NCBI GenBank assembly: GCA_963682175.1
Contig: OY821770.1
Coordinates: 14,104,501-14,168,500 of the forward strand
DNA from: Triglochin maritima
Taxonomy: Eukaryota; Streptophyta; Magnoliopsida; Alismatales; Juncaginaceae
Reading direction: 5' to 3'
Length of the DNA: 64,000 nucleotides
Part shown: positions 44,954 to 56,148 of the stretch, piece after piece
How positions within the stretch are numbered: position 1 is the stretch's first letter
How the letters are laid out: each line of letters begins with the position of its first letter
Notes under the pieces: generated by a model
The model's database searches: none
What the model was told of the DNA's origin: nothing
Seen by the model: the letters and a program-made list of their open reading frames with translations, nothing else
Translations under genes and position numbers: made by a program

Positions 44954-46863
44954 TGTAATAACCTAATCTAAAACATCTTAATTAACTAAACCTAAACCTA
45001 ATTAACCTAATCTAATCCTGGAATAGTGTAGCATGAGGTGTTGATTTAGGATTGGATGAGGTGGAGGTTGGATAAGAATTGGTTTGCCTATAAATTGGAA
45101 GGTAAGGTTAATAAAACGTTTTCTTTTCCTTTTCAACAACCAGAGCTTGAGAGAAGAGGTTAGAGAGAAGAAGAAGAAGGAGGTGAAGAAGAAGAGGAGA
45201 AGAAGTGAAGAAAGAGAAGAAGAAGTGGAGTGAAGTGGTGCAAGCTTGGGAGGCTTCTTCACTCGACCAAAAGGTATGCCAAATCTTCATTATAACTCAC
45301 TTGTGCCTTGTGAGTGTTGGGGATCGACGTTGGTGTCGAATTCCCCGTCGGAATTCAACCAATTCAGAGGTTGAAGACGACGATCGGTCGACCGGTGCCT
45401 GTGGGCAGTCGACCGATCCTATTATTATATTGATGTTTACCCGCGAACGGTCGAACGATGTCGTTAGACGGTCGACCGTTATGCCAGATTTGTGCGGGAA
45501 AAAGGGGATATGCTGTTATCGGTCGAACGGGACCACTTAGCCGGTCGACCGAATAACGATGAGAATGGGTCGGTTGGGGATTTTGACTTATTAAACGGTC
45601 GAACGTCCTTTACCTTGTTCGACCGATCCATTCGATGCTAAGTCGGTTGGGAGCTTTGACCATCAAAACGGTCGACCGCTCTTTAACTCTCGGTCGACCG
45701 ACTGAGCATTTAATTAAGCGGTAGAGTGCTTGTGTTGTTTCGGTCGAACTGTATTTCAGTTCCGGTCGACCGAACGAGACTTGAGCAAAATATTGAAAGT
45801 CCTGTTATCGGTCGAACGGCCCCTTGGTTCGACCGATCGGATATATATATTATATAAAATGGTATAGCGTAGACCTTCCAAACGGTCGACCGCTAGATGA
45901 CTTTTGTTCGACCGATTGGTCGGTAATTCGGTTGGCGTGGTTCGACCGGTAGATTTGTTTGTACAGTACTGTGTACTGTGTGGGGGACCGGTCGACCGGT
46001 GTGCTTGTAGCGGTCGACCGATCTGCCGCAGGTTGGTGGATTTATCCACACGCGATCCGTCGATGTCAGGTCGACTACCGGCTCCGAGGCGACGGTTGAT
46101 TACCGGCTTTGAGAGCTACGGATTTCACCTTCGACGAAGGCGTATTATTGTTGTACCTTTTTCCTCTCTTACCGAGCGGGGTGTGAGGGATGTGTACCGT
46201 AAACCTTGGGCAGTTTGCGAGGGTTTAGCGGTAGGCCGAGGATGTTCCGGCAGGGTGCGCGCTAGGCGACTCTTGGGGGAGCAGTGGCTGTCGTCTGACC
46301 CGAGTTGTGTATTCGGCGGGCTGACTCGCTCTTTGGGTGCGGCGTGTACCAGGGGTTCCTTCCTGCACTTTTTGGGGAGCAGTGGTGTCGACTGACCCTT
46401 GTGAGGCAGCGGTGGACTGACTTGACCCTAGTGGCAGGAGTGGTTCAGTGCCGCGGAGGCGGTGAGGGCATTATTGTGGGCCCGAGGCGGATGGTCATGT
46501 GCATAGCATTGCATTGTCTTTAATTCCTTTTTATATTTTAGGAGGTTTGGTATACGGGGTTCCTGCAGGGAACTCAGGCATGTTTGTTTGTTTGCATTTC
46601 AGGTAGCGAGCAGGGTTAGAGTTTGAGGTGGTGACCGAGGACGGTGCCCCCGAGATCAGATCCTGTAGTTGTCAGTTTCTTTCTTTTGAGGTGATTACAT
46701 ATTGTATAGCTTTGGTCGTAATCACAGTCAGTTTGTATATTTGACTTCCACGTGGATCATATTATATTATATATGTTGGTTTGTTTCCCGTGACGTGCCC
46801 AGTGCTGACCGTTGACGGTCTTTATTATTGTTTAAATTTTCCGTTGTTTTCGGGTACGTTACA
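44954..46863 (+). repeat. 3' LTR of the Gypsy element
   Basis: 1,910 bp, essentially identical to 38431-40340. Palindrome array at 45385-46028. Confidence 0.97.
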
Positions 46864-46910
46864 TAAACCACTTGACAATATATAATAGTAGTAGCAGTAG
46901 TAGTAATGAC

Positions 46911-46952
<42 letters not shown>
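46911..46952 (+). repeat. (ATA)n microsatellite
   Basis: About 14 ATA/TAA units, 43 bp outside the right duplication of the Gypsy element, next to a short imperfect (TAG)n run. Confidence 0.95.
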
Positions 46953-46955
<3 letters not shown>

Positions 46956-48217
46956 CGGCACCATGTTTTGAGTTACAGAGAAAGAAATTGCTAAGATTGG
47001 TGGTATCAAAAAATTATACAACCAAGATAAAGGGTATCGGTGCCTTAGGTAAAATAAAATAACTTCCATACATTAAAATTACACGACTAATTCGTAAGAA
47101 ACATGAAATAAAACTTCTTTCATCTACCACACATATATAATTATAGATTTTAATTTCGTCTAGAGGTTAGTACAAAATAACAACAATATTCGTGACCATA
47201 AGTAATTGGTACGGTTTCCCCTTCGCTGTTTCTACGTTTGGACATTACGCTACTGGACGAATTAGGCTAGAAAACATACACTATCTTGTGACCTATTATG
47301 TTTTCATCTTTTTCGGATTGTTTTGACATCACGTAAGTAAACACCACGTTCACTCATCCATGCTGGTTCATTTTCAACTGAGTTACTATTCATTTTATTT
47401 CAACAATTGTAGGAATTATTAATTGCTCTAATGTATTTTCTTCTTAATAATTTTGGTTACAGCATGCAGTTTGATAAAGAAAACGCAGAAAGGAGAATAA
47501 GTTGATGCATTTTCGTGATACAAGTCGAAACATTCGTACTCATTTTTGTTGTTTCGAGTGGATAAAGCATTTAAGCCTGTCTAAGTGGTAAGTATGGATC
47601 ACGGCTGATTGAATACAGCCCCAAATAATACAAATAGTCAAACCCCCACTTTTTTTATCGAAATTTGCTTCATGATGCTTTTAAGTTGGATCTTTAAAAC
47701 TTTGAAACTAGTATCACCCATTAATTAGAAATCATTTATATAGGATAAGGGTAGTTACATATATTAATTAACACTATCTACATAAGTTGAATTATTGTCA
47801 ATACTCTTCGATTTTTATAACAACTAATTAGATACCAGACAGTTTGTCCAACACACTTTTTTTATACTCTTTGTTCATCCATTTAACCATAATTTATATT
47901 TAAATTATGTTAAACTCTGTGAGTATATATGCTCAACTCCGTGAGTATAAGAGTGATGTGATCTATTGGTATGAGTGCAATCCGTACTTGAATGTAATTA
48001 CTTTTAAGGAACTTAAATATTATTATAATTAAAAAAGGAAAATGTAAAATTTAAGCCCCACAAATACATGGTCTAAAAAAAGGAGCCCGCTATGGAAGCT
48101 AACTTTTAACCTTTCACTATATGTTAAACATCAGATATCGCCAGTTATGAAAAGCAGGTAATACCTAACAATGAAAGCACAGACACTAGAAAAGAATATA
48201 AGAATCACATTAAGTAA
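46953..48217. other. Intergenic, no feature recognised
   Basis: AT-rich with only short frames. No gene or element ends recognised. Confidence 0.5.
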
Positions 48218-48840
48218 TTTTTTTTTGCATCAATACCTTCCATTTACACTAGAATACCACAGTACCCTCCAATTATGGATAATATTGATATGCATACCTT
48301 CATTTTCTTCGTATATGTGCATCCATTGCCCTTATCTTTGATTTTAGTTTATAAAACTAGGTTGGGTTTTTAAGGGGGAAAAACAGTTCTACCTTTGAAT
48401 GTGGTATATAATATTACATATCTTCCAAACACATTAGTCAACCATATCCTTATTATTCGTATATTTAGATCAATATTTTACCGATGCACTTGAATCTAAA
48501 CCCCAACAGTAAACAAAACCTTGAACTCCTTATTAAATGGTCGTAAATGATGAGTATTCTTTTCATGTCGAAGGCACCAAGTTTTTAAAAGAAGCATGAT
48601 CTCGCGTCGAACAAAAAGAGATGAAGAAAACAAGATCAATTTTTCTTATTTTTTTATGAAAAAAACGTAAATCCAATTGACTAATAATACATCCTTAAAT
48701 ATCTTTAGTTTAACTCAACCTATATTTATGCTAAACTCACAGAGGAAGACATGGACGCACATATAGATGATGAGAATAATCATAAATCGACGGTACGATG
48801 GCAGGCTCATGTAAATGTAGGGTATTGATGCAAAAAAAAA
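48218..48840. mobile_element. Small TIR-flanked element, superfamily uncertain
   Basis: The left end (48218-48247: T9, then GCATCAATACC..CCATTTAC) is the inverted copy of the right end (48811-48840: GTAAATG..GGTATTGATGC, then A9) with about two mismatches in 30. The inside is AT-rich and non-coding. No convincing target duplication was found, so it could be a MULE-type MITE or another inverted repeat. Confidence 0.55.
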
Positions 48841-49674
48841 CAAAATGTAAAAATGACTGCCGAGGAAAGAAGAAGGGATTCGGAAACAGATTTAGACGTT
48901 TGTTTCAAATATTTTCATATTCCATTCCTATATGTTCGGGGATTTGTTACCGGAGGTTGAGATTATCCGGATTTTTTTACAACCTTTTGGATTTCCCCCC
49001 CTCTTTTGTTGATTTTGACCTGTTAATTTTATCCTTGTGATTAACTAATGTATTATACGCCTAAATTCATTTCGCATGCAGTAGCTAACAATGAAGCACA
49101 CTAAAAGCAAAAAAATAATACAAGAATCATCTACCAAAGTAAAAGCGAGAGCATGCACCAAACACACAGGTATTAGAAAGAGTTGAGGATTTTTTATATA
49201 TTAATCAAAAGCTCATGTAATCACATGAGCCTCGAAGTACAATACATGAATCCAAAAATATCTAGTACAATTCTCTAAGAAAAGAATCTCCAAAACAAAA
49301 ACAAAAATTCGACTTGAAGAAGTACTGTGCCACTAATCTGAAGTAGTCCTCGCCCGATAGGTGGTTTATGGTTTGGAAGTTGCGATCCTAGAAGTTGCAG
49401 TAGTAGTAAATAATATAAAGAATAATGTAGACCTAAGCCACAATTAGATCGATTATCCCACAAGAAGCCCAACATGCACCGACCACTGCAAATTCCAGTG
49501 AGTCCAGAAACCCATAAGCTTTTGCATGTTGAAGCACATTATCTCCATCAGACTTTGTGAGGTCATTTTCTCCCACACATACCCACACAAACATGTTTTA
49601 ATTCTCCAATGAATGGAACAAGATGAAAACCATGTATATGTGATGTAACACCCAAGGGTTATAATATATTAATC

Positions 49675-49678
<4 letters not shown>
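48841..49678. other. Intergenic, no feature recognised
   Basis: Upstream of the SMR-type gene. Contains a phrase at 49085-49130 (AACAATGAAGCAC..., AAGAATCAT) that echoes one at 48165-48215, just outside the left TIR. Otherwise nothing. Confidence 0.4.

Positions 49679-49709
<31 letters not shown>
49679..49709 (+). repeat. Poly-C tract (31 C)
   Basis: Uninterrupted run of 31 C followed by A8-9, about 290 bp upstream of the SMR-type start codon. The minus strand is G31, able to form G-quadruplex. Its length may be affected by sequencing error. Confidence 0.85.
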
Positions 49710-49711
<2 letters not shown>

Positions 49712-49939
49712 AAAAAAAGGGTTATATTCTTAGGTAGAATTGAAAGAGATGCATGGCAGGTTAAACCTATGGAAGAAGAAATGGAAGGATCAAAAGAGAA
49801 AAAAGGAATGAGACATAAAGAACCAACTGTGTAGTGATATACCAACTACTTACCTCCTACCCCCACACCTTCTTTCTCTTCTTTTTTCTCTCTCTATCCC
49901 TCACTACAATTTTGCCTTCTCTCCTACGCCACTTCATGT

Positions 49940-49946
49940 TATATAC
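49940..49946 (+). promoter_or_regulatory. Probable TATA box of the SMR-type gene
   Basis: TATATAC lies 53 bp before the ATG, in a pyrimidine-rich promoter or leader (49850-49998). If used, the 5' UTR would be only about 25-30 nt. Another TATA-like site (GATATACC) lies near 49836. Confidence 0.4.
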
Positions 49947-49998
49947 CACTCATACTGCCCTCCAATTCTCACCTACACCTCTCTCCCTCTCGGGTACC

Positions 49999-50388
49999 AT
50001 GTCGGCGTCACAAGATGGCAAGCGGCCCCTGCCGGAGCCCGCTCTAACGCCAATTGCCACCGATGCGGTCTCTCAAGAGGAGGAGGAGTGTAGAACTCCG
50101 AAATCGGAGGAGAGAAATGTCATAGAGGTGGTTTCACCCAAGGAGGAGGAGTGTCGAACTCCGACGTTGGAGGAGAGCAAGATACCCGTCCCGACCGAAT
50201 GTCCACCGGCACCCAAGAAGCCAAGATTGCGTGCCCGGCAACGGACGGAGGATAATCACACACTGCCATCCGGCCGGAGGAGTCTGCTCTTTGAGGTGGA
50301 GGTAGTTAGAGACGATTATGCAGAGGTCGAGGCTTTCTTTAGACAAATTTTCAACGAAATCGCCGCGAACAAGAAGAGGAAGAGATGA
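49999..50388 (+). CDS. SIAMESE-related (SMR) cyclin-dependent kinase inhibitor
   Basis: Intronless gene of 129 residues. The ATG at 49999 is preferred over an upstream in-frame start at 49834, because that extension is hydrophobic low-complexity sequence translated from the CT-rich leader. It has the SMR signature ECRTPTLEESKIP...CPPAPKKPR (residues 51-76), a conserved FEV...EVEAFF motif (98-114) that in this family contacts the cyclin/CDK, and a basic C-terminal KKRKR likely to direct nuclear entry. SMR proteins inhibit CDK-cyclin complexes and promote endoreduplication, often under stress. Unusually, the VSxxEEECRTPxxEE block is present twice (about residues 24-39 and 45-60), offset by exactly 21 codons. 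Confidence 0.88.
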   Translation: MSASQDGKRPLPEPALTPIATDAVSQEEEECRTPKSEERNVIEVVSPKEEECRTPTLEESKIPVPTECPPAPKKPRLRARQRTEDNHTLPSGRRSLLFEVEVVRDDYAEVEAFFRQIFNEIAANKKRKR

Positions 50389-51291
50389 GTTACCAGAAAT
50401 ATAGATAATTCTTGTGGTTTAGGTATAGGTCAGGTGGTAGGGGAGTTTTTTTAATTTCTTCTTCCTTCATGCATTACAAGTATTTTTTCCTCTTTAATTT
50501 CAAGGGTGGTCATACATTGGAGTGTTTTTTCAACTTAATTACAACTTTGAATTTAGAAGCATTTTTTTCTTTTTTTTAGTTGGATTTGGTTCATGTATGT
50601 ATGCTTGTAGATTGTGCATGAGTCTGCGATCGTTTTCCTTGGATCCAGCAAATTGTACGGTCTGTTTTTGTTCCCCTACTTTGTTTCCATTATTGACAAC
50701 AAGAAGCGCAGTTCTTGAGATCTGAAAGTTCCCTTCGGATTTTTGCCTTCCCAAAGTTGGTGTTATTTACGATATTTGTCCTGTTGTTTGTTACACAAAA
50801 TTTTGCACAACATTTATGACACATTTCTACAAAATCAAGAAAATCATGACACATGTAACGTCGTTTTGTAAATTTCATGTTGAGGTAACAAACTCCACAG
50901 GGAGTAGGGTTTAGAAACCTCAAGTTTTAAGTTGCAAGAGAACATCTCATTTACTCATGTTTCTTCAAATGGTATAGAAAACTAAGATGGTTGGAAAGAA
51001 GTGCAGAGAATCTCCTCAAGTTTTACATCCCAAAGGCAACCAGAATTGAAGATGCTTTTATTTTTGCTACGTCAGTTAGAATGTTTTGACTCTGGAAATG
51101 GTGAAGTTAGGAAAAATGTAGATGGTATGTAGTTAGTTCATCTAAAAATAGTTTGAGTGGGTGTAATAAAGAAAAAGAAATGACATCATAAACTATTTGT
51201 TACAATTCGTTGCAAAGAATCACTTTTAAGAGCTTCAGTACCTTATGATAGCTTTACTTTTATTTCACAATTAACATAATTTTCTACTTTG
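50389..51291. other. Intergenic, 3' side of the SMR-type gene
   Basis: The first ~200 bp should hold the 3' UTR. No other feature recognised. Confidence 0.5.
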
Positions 51292-51296
51292 ATAAT

Positions 51297-52522
51297 TGAT
51301 GAGAATTAAATTTATACCGCAAGTGCACGGCGTCAATGAAGACGTGGCAAGTACGGGTCGAACACAAGGAGGGAGAGATTTGTTATTTGTGTGATTTTCG
51401 ATTAGGGGAAAGAAAGAGAGAAGAATAAATTTGGGTTTTGAGATTTTTGATTTTTAATTATCTAAAACAAGAAACAAGAACAAATAAAACTAAAACAAGA
51501 ACAAAGAGGTGAATTCCGTTAGGTGGAGGTTTAGATTTAGGGTTTAGATTAGAGAATTCAGAAACTTATAATAAATCATGTTAGTTATGAAGCATTAGAT
51601 GATAAATGATTTAACATAAACTCAAGTAATCAAAAAATACTAATCACGAAATTAAAATAATAACATTTATTCATCTTCTCTTCACCCTAAATCCGTCACC
51701 TCCACCCTTTGGAAAGAGTTAGAAACTCATAGAGGGAGGAAGAAGGGGTCCTAGAGGAATTACAAAAGAAAACTAAAAACAAGAAGGAATAAAAGATAAA
51801 ATTTTATTACTAAACTAAAGACTAAAAATAAAAACAACAACCAAGGACCAAGGACTAGGAGCCTTTTAACATCGTTCTCGGGGCTATTTATAGTTGTTAC
51901 AAGAGACCTAAGTATAGAATTGGAGAGTACACGTGTCCAGACACGACTGGACAAAATTTGAGCACACGGATCGCCTCTGGTGCGGCGGAAACGCCGCACA
52001 TTGTGTGTGTTGTGCGGCGGAAACGCCTCATATATTGCTCTGATTTTGTCCGGATTTTGGTTGAATGTTTATGGTATGATTTGATCATCCTTTGCGCGTC
52101 TGGATTGATTCTTTCCATTCTTTTGAGCTCCGGATTAATTCCTTCATATATTTGGAGATCCACATTGATTTTTCTTTAGATTTTCTCCAAGATAATAAAA
52201 GCTACTCGTGATTTGCAATTAGGTCCTTGGCCTTTTGCAATTAAGTCCCCGACTACTTTTGTGCTTAAGTCCTTGTTCTTTTTGTAATTAGGTATTGAAT
52301 GTTTTTATGCTTGGATGCATTTCCATTTGAAACCCGATAATCTTGAACTTGGTCTTTATGATAGAAATGAGTCTCTTGCACGCGTTTATGCTCGGGATGT
52401 GGGTAATTTGCATTCAGGTCCCTGTATTATGTAAATATGACTAAACACATACCTTAGTAGCATTTATTGATATAAAAGTAATCTAAATGAAAGACATATG
52501 ATGCAATGTATGCAATGCATCA
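51297..52522 (-). repeat. 3' LTR of the gag-protease Gypsy element
   Basis: 1,226 bp. A minus-strand TATA box (CTATAAATAG) lies at about 51886-51896. About 90 bp upstream of it in the transcription direction is a perfect GC hairpin at 51981-51998, plus a partial second copy near 52013. Confidence 0.93.
51981..51998. repeat. GC-rich perfect hairpin in the LTR
   Basis: TGCGGCG, loop GAAA, CGCCGCA: a 7-bp perfect stem in AT-rich surroundings, with a partial repeat at 52013-52028. The same hairpin is in the other LTR near 58194. A variant with the same stem and loop GCTT is at 57301-57318 in the leader. Confidence 0.85.
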
Positions 52523-52536
52523 AATACCCCCACACC
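52523..52536 (-). promoter_or_regulatory. Polypurine tract of the gag-protease Gypsy element
   Basis: Minus strand reads GGTGTGGGGGTATT immediately before the 3' LTR, a form typical of Tat/Athila-type elements. Confidence 0.85.
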
Positions 52537-53929
52537 TAGATTTTGCTAGTCCCTACCAAAACAGAACATAAGAAAAATAAAAAAAGGGAAATCCTAACTC
52601 ACTTTCGTAGGAATCACGGTTGCACTTAGCATGTGCAACAAGCCTTTAAACCTCCAAGTTTCCTTAGAGGACGAGTTTTGTCTCGTGAGGGTTTTCAATT
52701 GACTCACCCACAAAGTCCTAATTCAACATTCCATTAATAGCTTTCAATATCCCTACCTCAACCTTATACATCTTACTTAGAATTCTTGCATGCTTATTAT
52801 ATAAATCTAACTTATAAAAAGTCTGACTTGGTCTTTGTTCCTCCAACATTCACACCACAAACCCTTCAACACATGTTATCACTTAAATTATCTTGCACGC
52901 CTCTTCTGGTGGTGAAGTATCATTCGGATCAACCATGACATGGATCATTCTTTTAACTTTGGGCCTTGAGTATCTTAAAGATTTTTTCCTTTTTTCCGTG
53001 ATTCAACACATTTGCTTTTTGACACTTTTACCCTTTTTGCATTCGTGTAGCGAGTTTGGTCGATAGTCCCGAGCTGGTAGACTCAAGTTATCGGGTTTCA
53101 AGATACCCCTACGGACCAGTGACTCAAAGACTTGGGCTTTTGTAATCATTTTGCAAAATGTGCTTTCCTCACTTTTATTTCCACTTTTATTTTCCTCAAG
53201 GCTTAATTGCTATTAGAAGTCCACACTTCCCGGTATATTTTCCTCAACCTCTGCTTTTTATCAACCACTTCAAAGATTTGATTCATCCAATTTAAGTGCA
53301 TACATGTTTCAAAGGGTAATGGGTTATTTCTTTGGAACTTAGATTTATGTCATAGTTTCTACAAGCAGAACTATATAATAAGGAACAAAAACTCAATGCA
53401 ATTTGTACTCGGGTTTGGCAGTTCAATCTTAAGCTATGTCATGAGACATTGATTTTTTTTATTTTAATTAATAAAAGACAGAAAAATAACACAGATAGAT
53501 AGATATATACATAAACACCCCCCACACCTAAATCATGCATTGTCCTCAATGAATGTAAATATAAAGCAAATGCACTTATTACCTTGATGAGCTGCGGTGG
53601 AAGGATGGAATTTGCTCAAAGTCAACCATAGTCAGAACTGGATTGAATGACACCATATTGGTGCATGTATCTAGTTGAATTGTTCCCCATGTTGCAATGA
53701 GAGTCCTAAGTCACAAGTTCCACACCCCTCACATAAATTGGTTCTCTTATTTGCTCGAGTGATGGTGGGTGTGTTGAAGAATTACTCCCCTTTTTCTTAC
53801 TTCCTTTTTGATTTTGTGATGATTTATTTGATTCAGAAATCTGATAGATACGTGCTCTCATCACAACATCACTTTGATTGCATATTATTTCTGGCTCACT
53901 ATCAACATGAAAGATATTAAATTCAGCTT
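52537..53929 (-). other. Non-coding internal region of the Gypsy element
   Basis: About 1.4 kb between the protease and the polypurine tract, where RT, RNase H and integrase would normally lie. I see no trace of them. A second purine-rich tract (CCCCCCACACCTAAATC on plus, 53517-53533) resembles a duplicated polypurine tract. Confidence 0.7.
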
Positions 53930-54850
53930 TTAAGTTCCCGAAAGATAATTCCATGAGCCATTTCGACAGTTTATTAATGCTTCAGAAGTAGCTAAAAAGG
54001 GTCTGCCTAGTATTGCAGGGATTTGTCTCTTAGGATCGACAACAGGTTCAGTGTCTAGAACAACAAAATCCACTGGGTAAATGAAGTCACCCACCTTGAT
54101 CAAAACGTCCTCGACTACACCTCTTGGTTTCTTAATAGAGCAGTCAGCAAATTGAAGAGTTGTCTTAGAGGGTTTTAGTGGACCAAGGTTGAGTTGCTCG
54201 TAGACAGAGAATGAGAGTAGGTTAACACTAGCACCAAGGTCTAGAAGGGCTTTGTTGATATAAGTATCTCCTATTGCACATGAAATTGTGGGACATCCAG
54301 GATCCTTATATTTTATAGGAGACGAGTTTGACAGGATAGAGCTTATGTTTGCAGTTAAGAATGTCTTCTTTGGTACGTTCGTTTTTCGCTTTTTAGTGCA
54401 CAGATCTTTTAAGAATTTAGCATAAGCAGGTATTTGTTGAATCATGTCTAAGAGTGGAATGTTCACCTTAACTTGCTTAAATACTTCCAAGATTTTCTTT
54501 ATTTGTGCACTTGAGTTCTTTTTGAGTCTATTGGGGAATGGGGCTTTAGGAACATAGACTCGCTCAGGTTCAGGTTGAGCTATGGGTTCAGGTTGAGTAG
54601 GTGGGTTGGGCGTTTCAGATTGGACGTTGGGTTCAATGGTTAGGTCATATGTGGTAGTTTGATGGCTAGATTGATCAGACGTTCTAGGATTTACCACATT
54701 ATTATCAATCTGTCTTCCGGACCGTAATGATACTACTGCATTTATTTGTTGGAACGGTCCTTCCTCATTAACCATTTGAGCCGGTCTAGGGTTGTTATTT
54801 CCTGAAGGTGGTTGATAGGGTTGATATGAATTATTAGATCTTGGATTCAC
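53930..54850 (-). CDS. Gypsy aspartic protease region
   Basis: 306-codon frame. The N-terminal half is Pro/Gln/Asn-rich gag tail with a VSLRSGRQI motif common in Athila/Tat elements. The C-terminal half is a retroviral-type protease: ALLDLGASVNLLSFSVYEQL carries the catalytic region as D-L-G-A-S. Then come LQFADCSIKKPRGVVEDVLI, FVVLDTE and ILGRPFLAT. It stops soon after, where RT would begin. It is in a different frame from the gag upstream, so a frameshift lies between 54850 and 54922. Confidence 0.85.
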   Translation of the reverse strand: MNPRSNNSYQPYQPPSGNNNPRPAQMVNEEGPFQQINAVVSLRSGRQIDNNVVNPRTSDQSSHQTTTYDLTIEPNVQSETPNPPTQPEPIAQPEPERVYVPKAPFPNRLKKNSSAQIKKILEVFKQVKVNIPLLDMIQQIPAYAKFLKDLCTKKRKTNVPKKTFLTANISSILSNSSPIKYKDPGCPTISCAIGDTYINKALLDLGASVNLLSFSVYEQLNLGPLKPSKTTLQFADCSIKKPRGVVEDVLIKVGDFIYPVDFVVLDTEPVVDPKRQIPAILGRPFLATSEALINCRNGSWNYLSGT

Positions 54851-54921
54851 CTCAGGTTGACTTGGAAACCGACCCTTTTCTCTTTCACCTACTATTTGTG
54901 CTAGTTGGCTGACTTGTGTCT

Positions 54922-56148
54922 CTAACCTTTGGAAGGTCTGGTTGGTTGTTTGTATAAAGGTTTCATCAAATTTTCCAAGCTTGTCAACCTAACCTCATGA
55001 TCGTCATTGTTACTAAACCCAGATGATGTATTATTTTGGTTATACGGGTTTGGTTGTTGTCTAGGAGGTTGACCTTGTTGGCTTGATGAGAAATTGGAAT
55101 TATTACGCCAACCCGAGTTATAGGTTGATGCGTATGAGTCATTTCTAGCATGGTTATACATGGCATTAACTTGTTCCCAGTCCGCACAATCTTCCATTAC
55201 ATGACTAGTCTAACCACATCTAGAGCAAGGGATAGACGAGGCTTGATTCACTCGGGTTTGGGTTTGCAGCTCTAAACTTTCCATTCTGCGCATAAGGGTA
55301 GCTAGTTTTGCTTCAGCCGCTATGTTGGCATCTACAGCTAAGACACCTGGTTTGAGTTGACTTGCTATTCTAGATCCAATACTCGGGTTAAGCGGTGTTC
55401 TAGCATTGTCCCATTGCATACTGTTTTCCGCTAAATCCTCAAGAAAAGTCCAGGCATCATTTTCATTTTTCGACATGAAGTTCCCTTGGCTTACGGATTC
55501 TACCATAACTCTAGATGTGGGTGTCAATCCCTCATAAATAATTTGGCATAATTGTCATCTTGGAATTCCATGATGAGGGCATTGGGTCAGTACGCTTTTA
55601 AATCTTTCTAGATAGGAATAGAACGGCTCGCTCTCAGACTGAACGAATGCAACAATTTCATTCCTAATCCTCATAGTCTTATGGTTGGGGAAATATTTTT
55701 TCAGGAATATTTGAACAAACTCAGCCCAACTCCTAATAGATCTTTTGGCTAGACTATATAGCCATTTCTTAGCGTCGTCCTTTAGTGCTAGAGGCACAAA
55801 TTTCAGACGCACTGCCTCCTCAGGGATATGCTGGTATTGCATAAGAGAGTAGATTTCCTCAAATTCTCTAAAGAAGAGATATGGGTCTTCCCTAGAGGTG
55901 AACTTAGGCAACATACTCATGTATTGTGCCTTAAGTTCGAAGTCGCGACCCGGTATGGTGGGCATAATGATGCACGATGGCTGAGCAGCCATCGTTGGAT
56001 AGCATCGATCCCTCAGAGTTATAGGTTGTGCAACAGGTGGGTCCACTACGTTCTCACCCATTGGATCCGGGTGAGGTGGTGCAGCAGATGGATTGGGGCT
56101 AAGTTCCAGACTGGAATCTAGATGAACTCGTGAGAGTCGATTACTCAA
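54922..56148 (-). pseudogene. Gypsy gag with two in-frame stops
   Basis: One reading frame runs from 56148 to 54922 with stops at 55555-55557 and 55207-55209. It shows the gag core (LKFVPLALKDDAKKWLYSLA, FLKKYFPNHKTMRIRNEI, FYSYLERFKSVLTQCPHHG), typical of Athila/Tat gag. The first stop is TGA where relatives have Trp (HHGIPRW), a G-to-A change. The second is TAG inside the zinc knuckle C-x2-C-G-stop-T-S-H-x4-C. Both are simple point mutations, so the frame was open until recently. Confidence 0.85.

Larger units (their letters stand above)
38431..46863 (+). mobile_element. Ty3/Gypsy chromovirus (Tekay/Del-like), nearly complete and very young
   Basis: 8,433 bp with the 5-bp duplication TAAAC at 38426-38430 and 46864-46868. 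The LTRs are 1,910 bp each, with one difference seen (C at 40321 versus T at 46844). It has a tRNA-iMet primer site, a gag-protease-RT-RNase H-integrase order and a polypurine tract. The C-terminal chromodomain-like region marks a chromovirus, most like Tekay/Del. A TAG and a frameshift interrupt the polyprotein. A solo LTR of the same family is at 59990-61899. Confidence 0.97.

Noticed and set aside
49834..49998. Longer N-terminus for the SMR-type protein
   Set aside because: The 55 extra codons come from a CT-rich promoter/leader that includes a TATA box and give a hydrophobic low-complexity peptide not found in the family.
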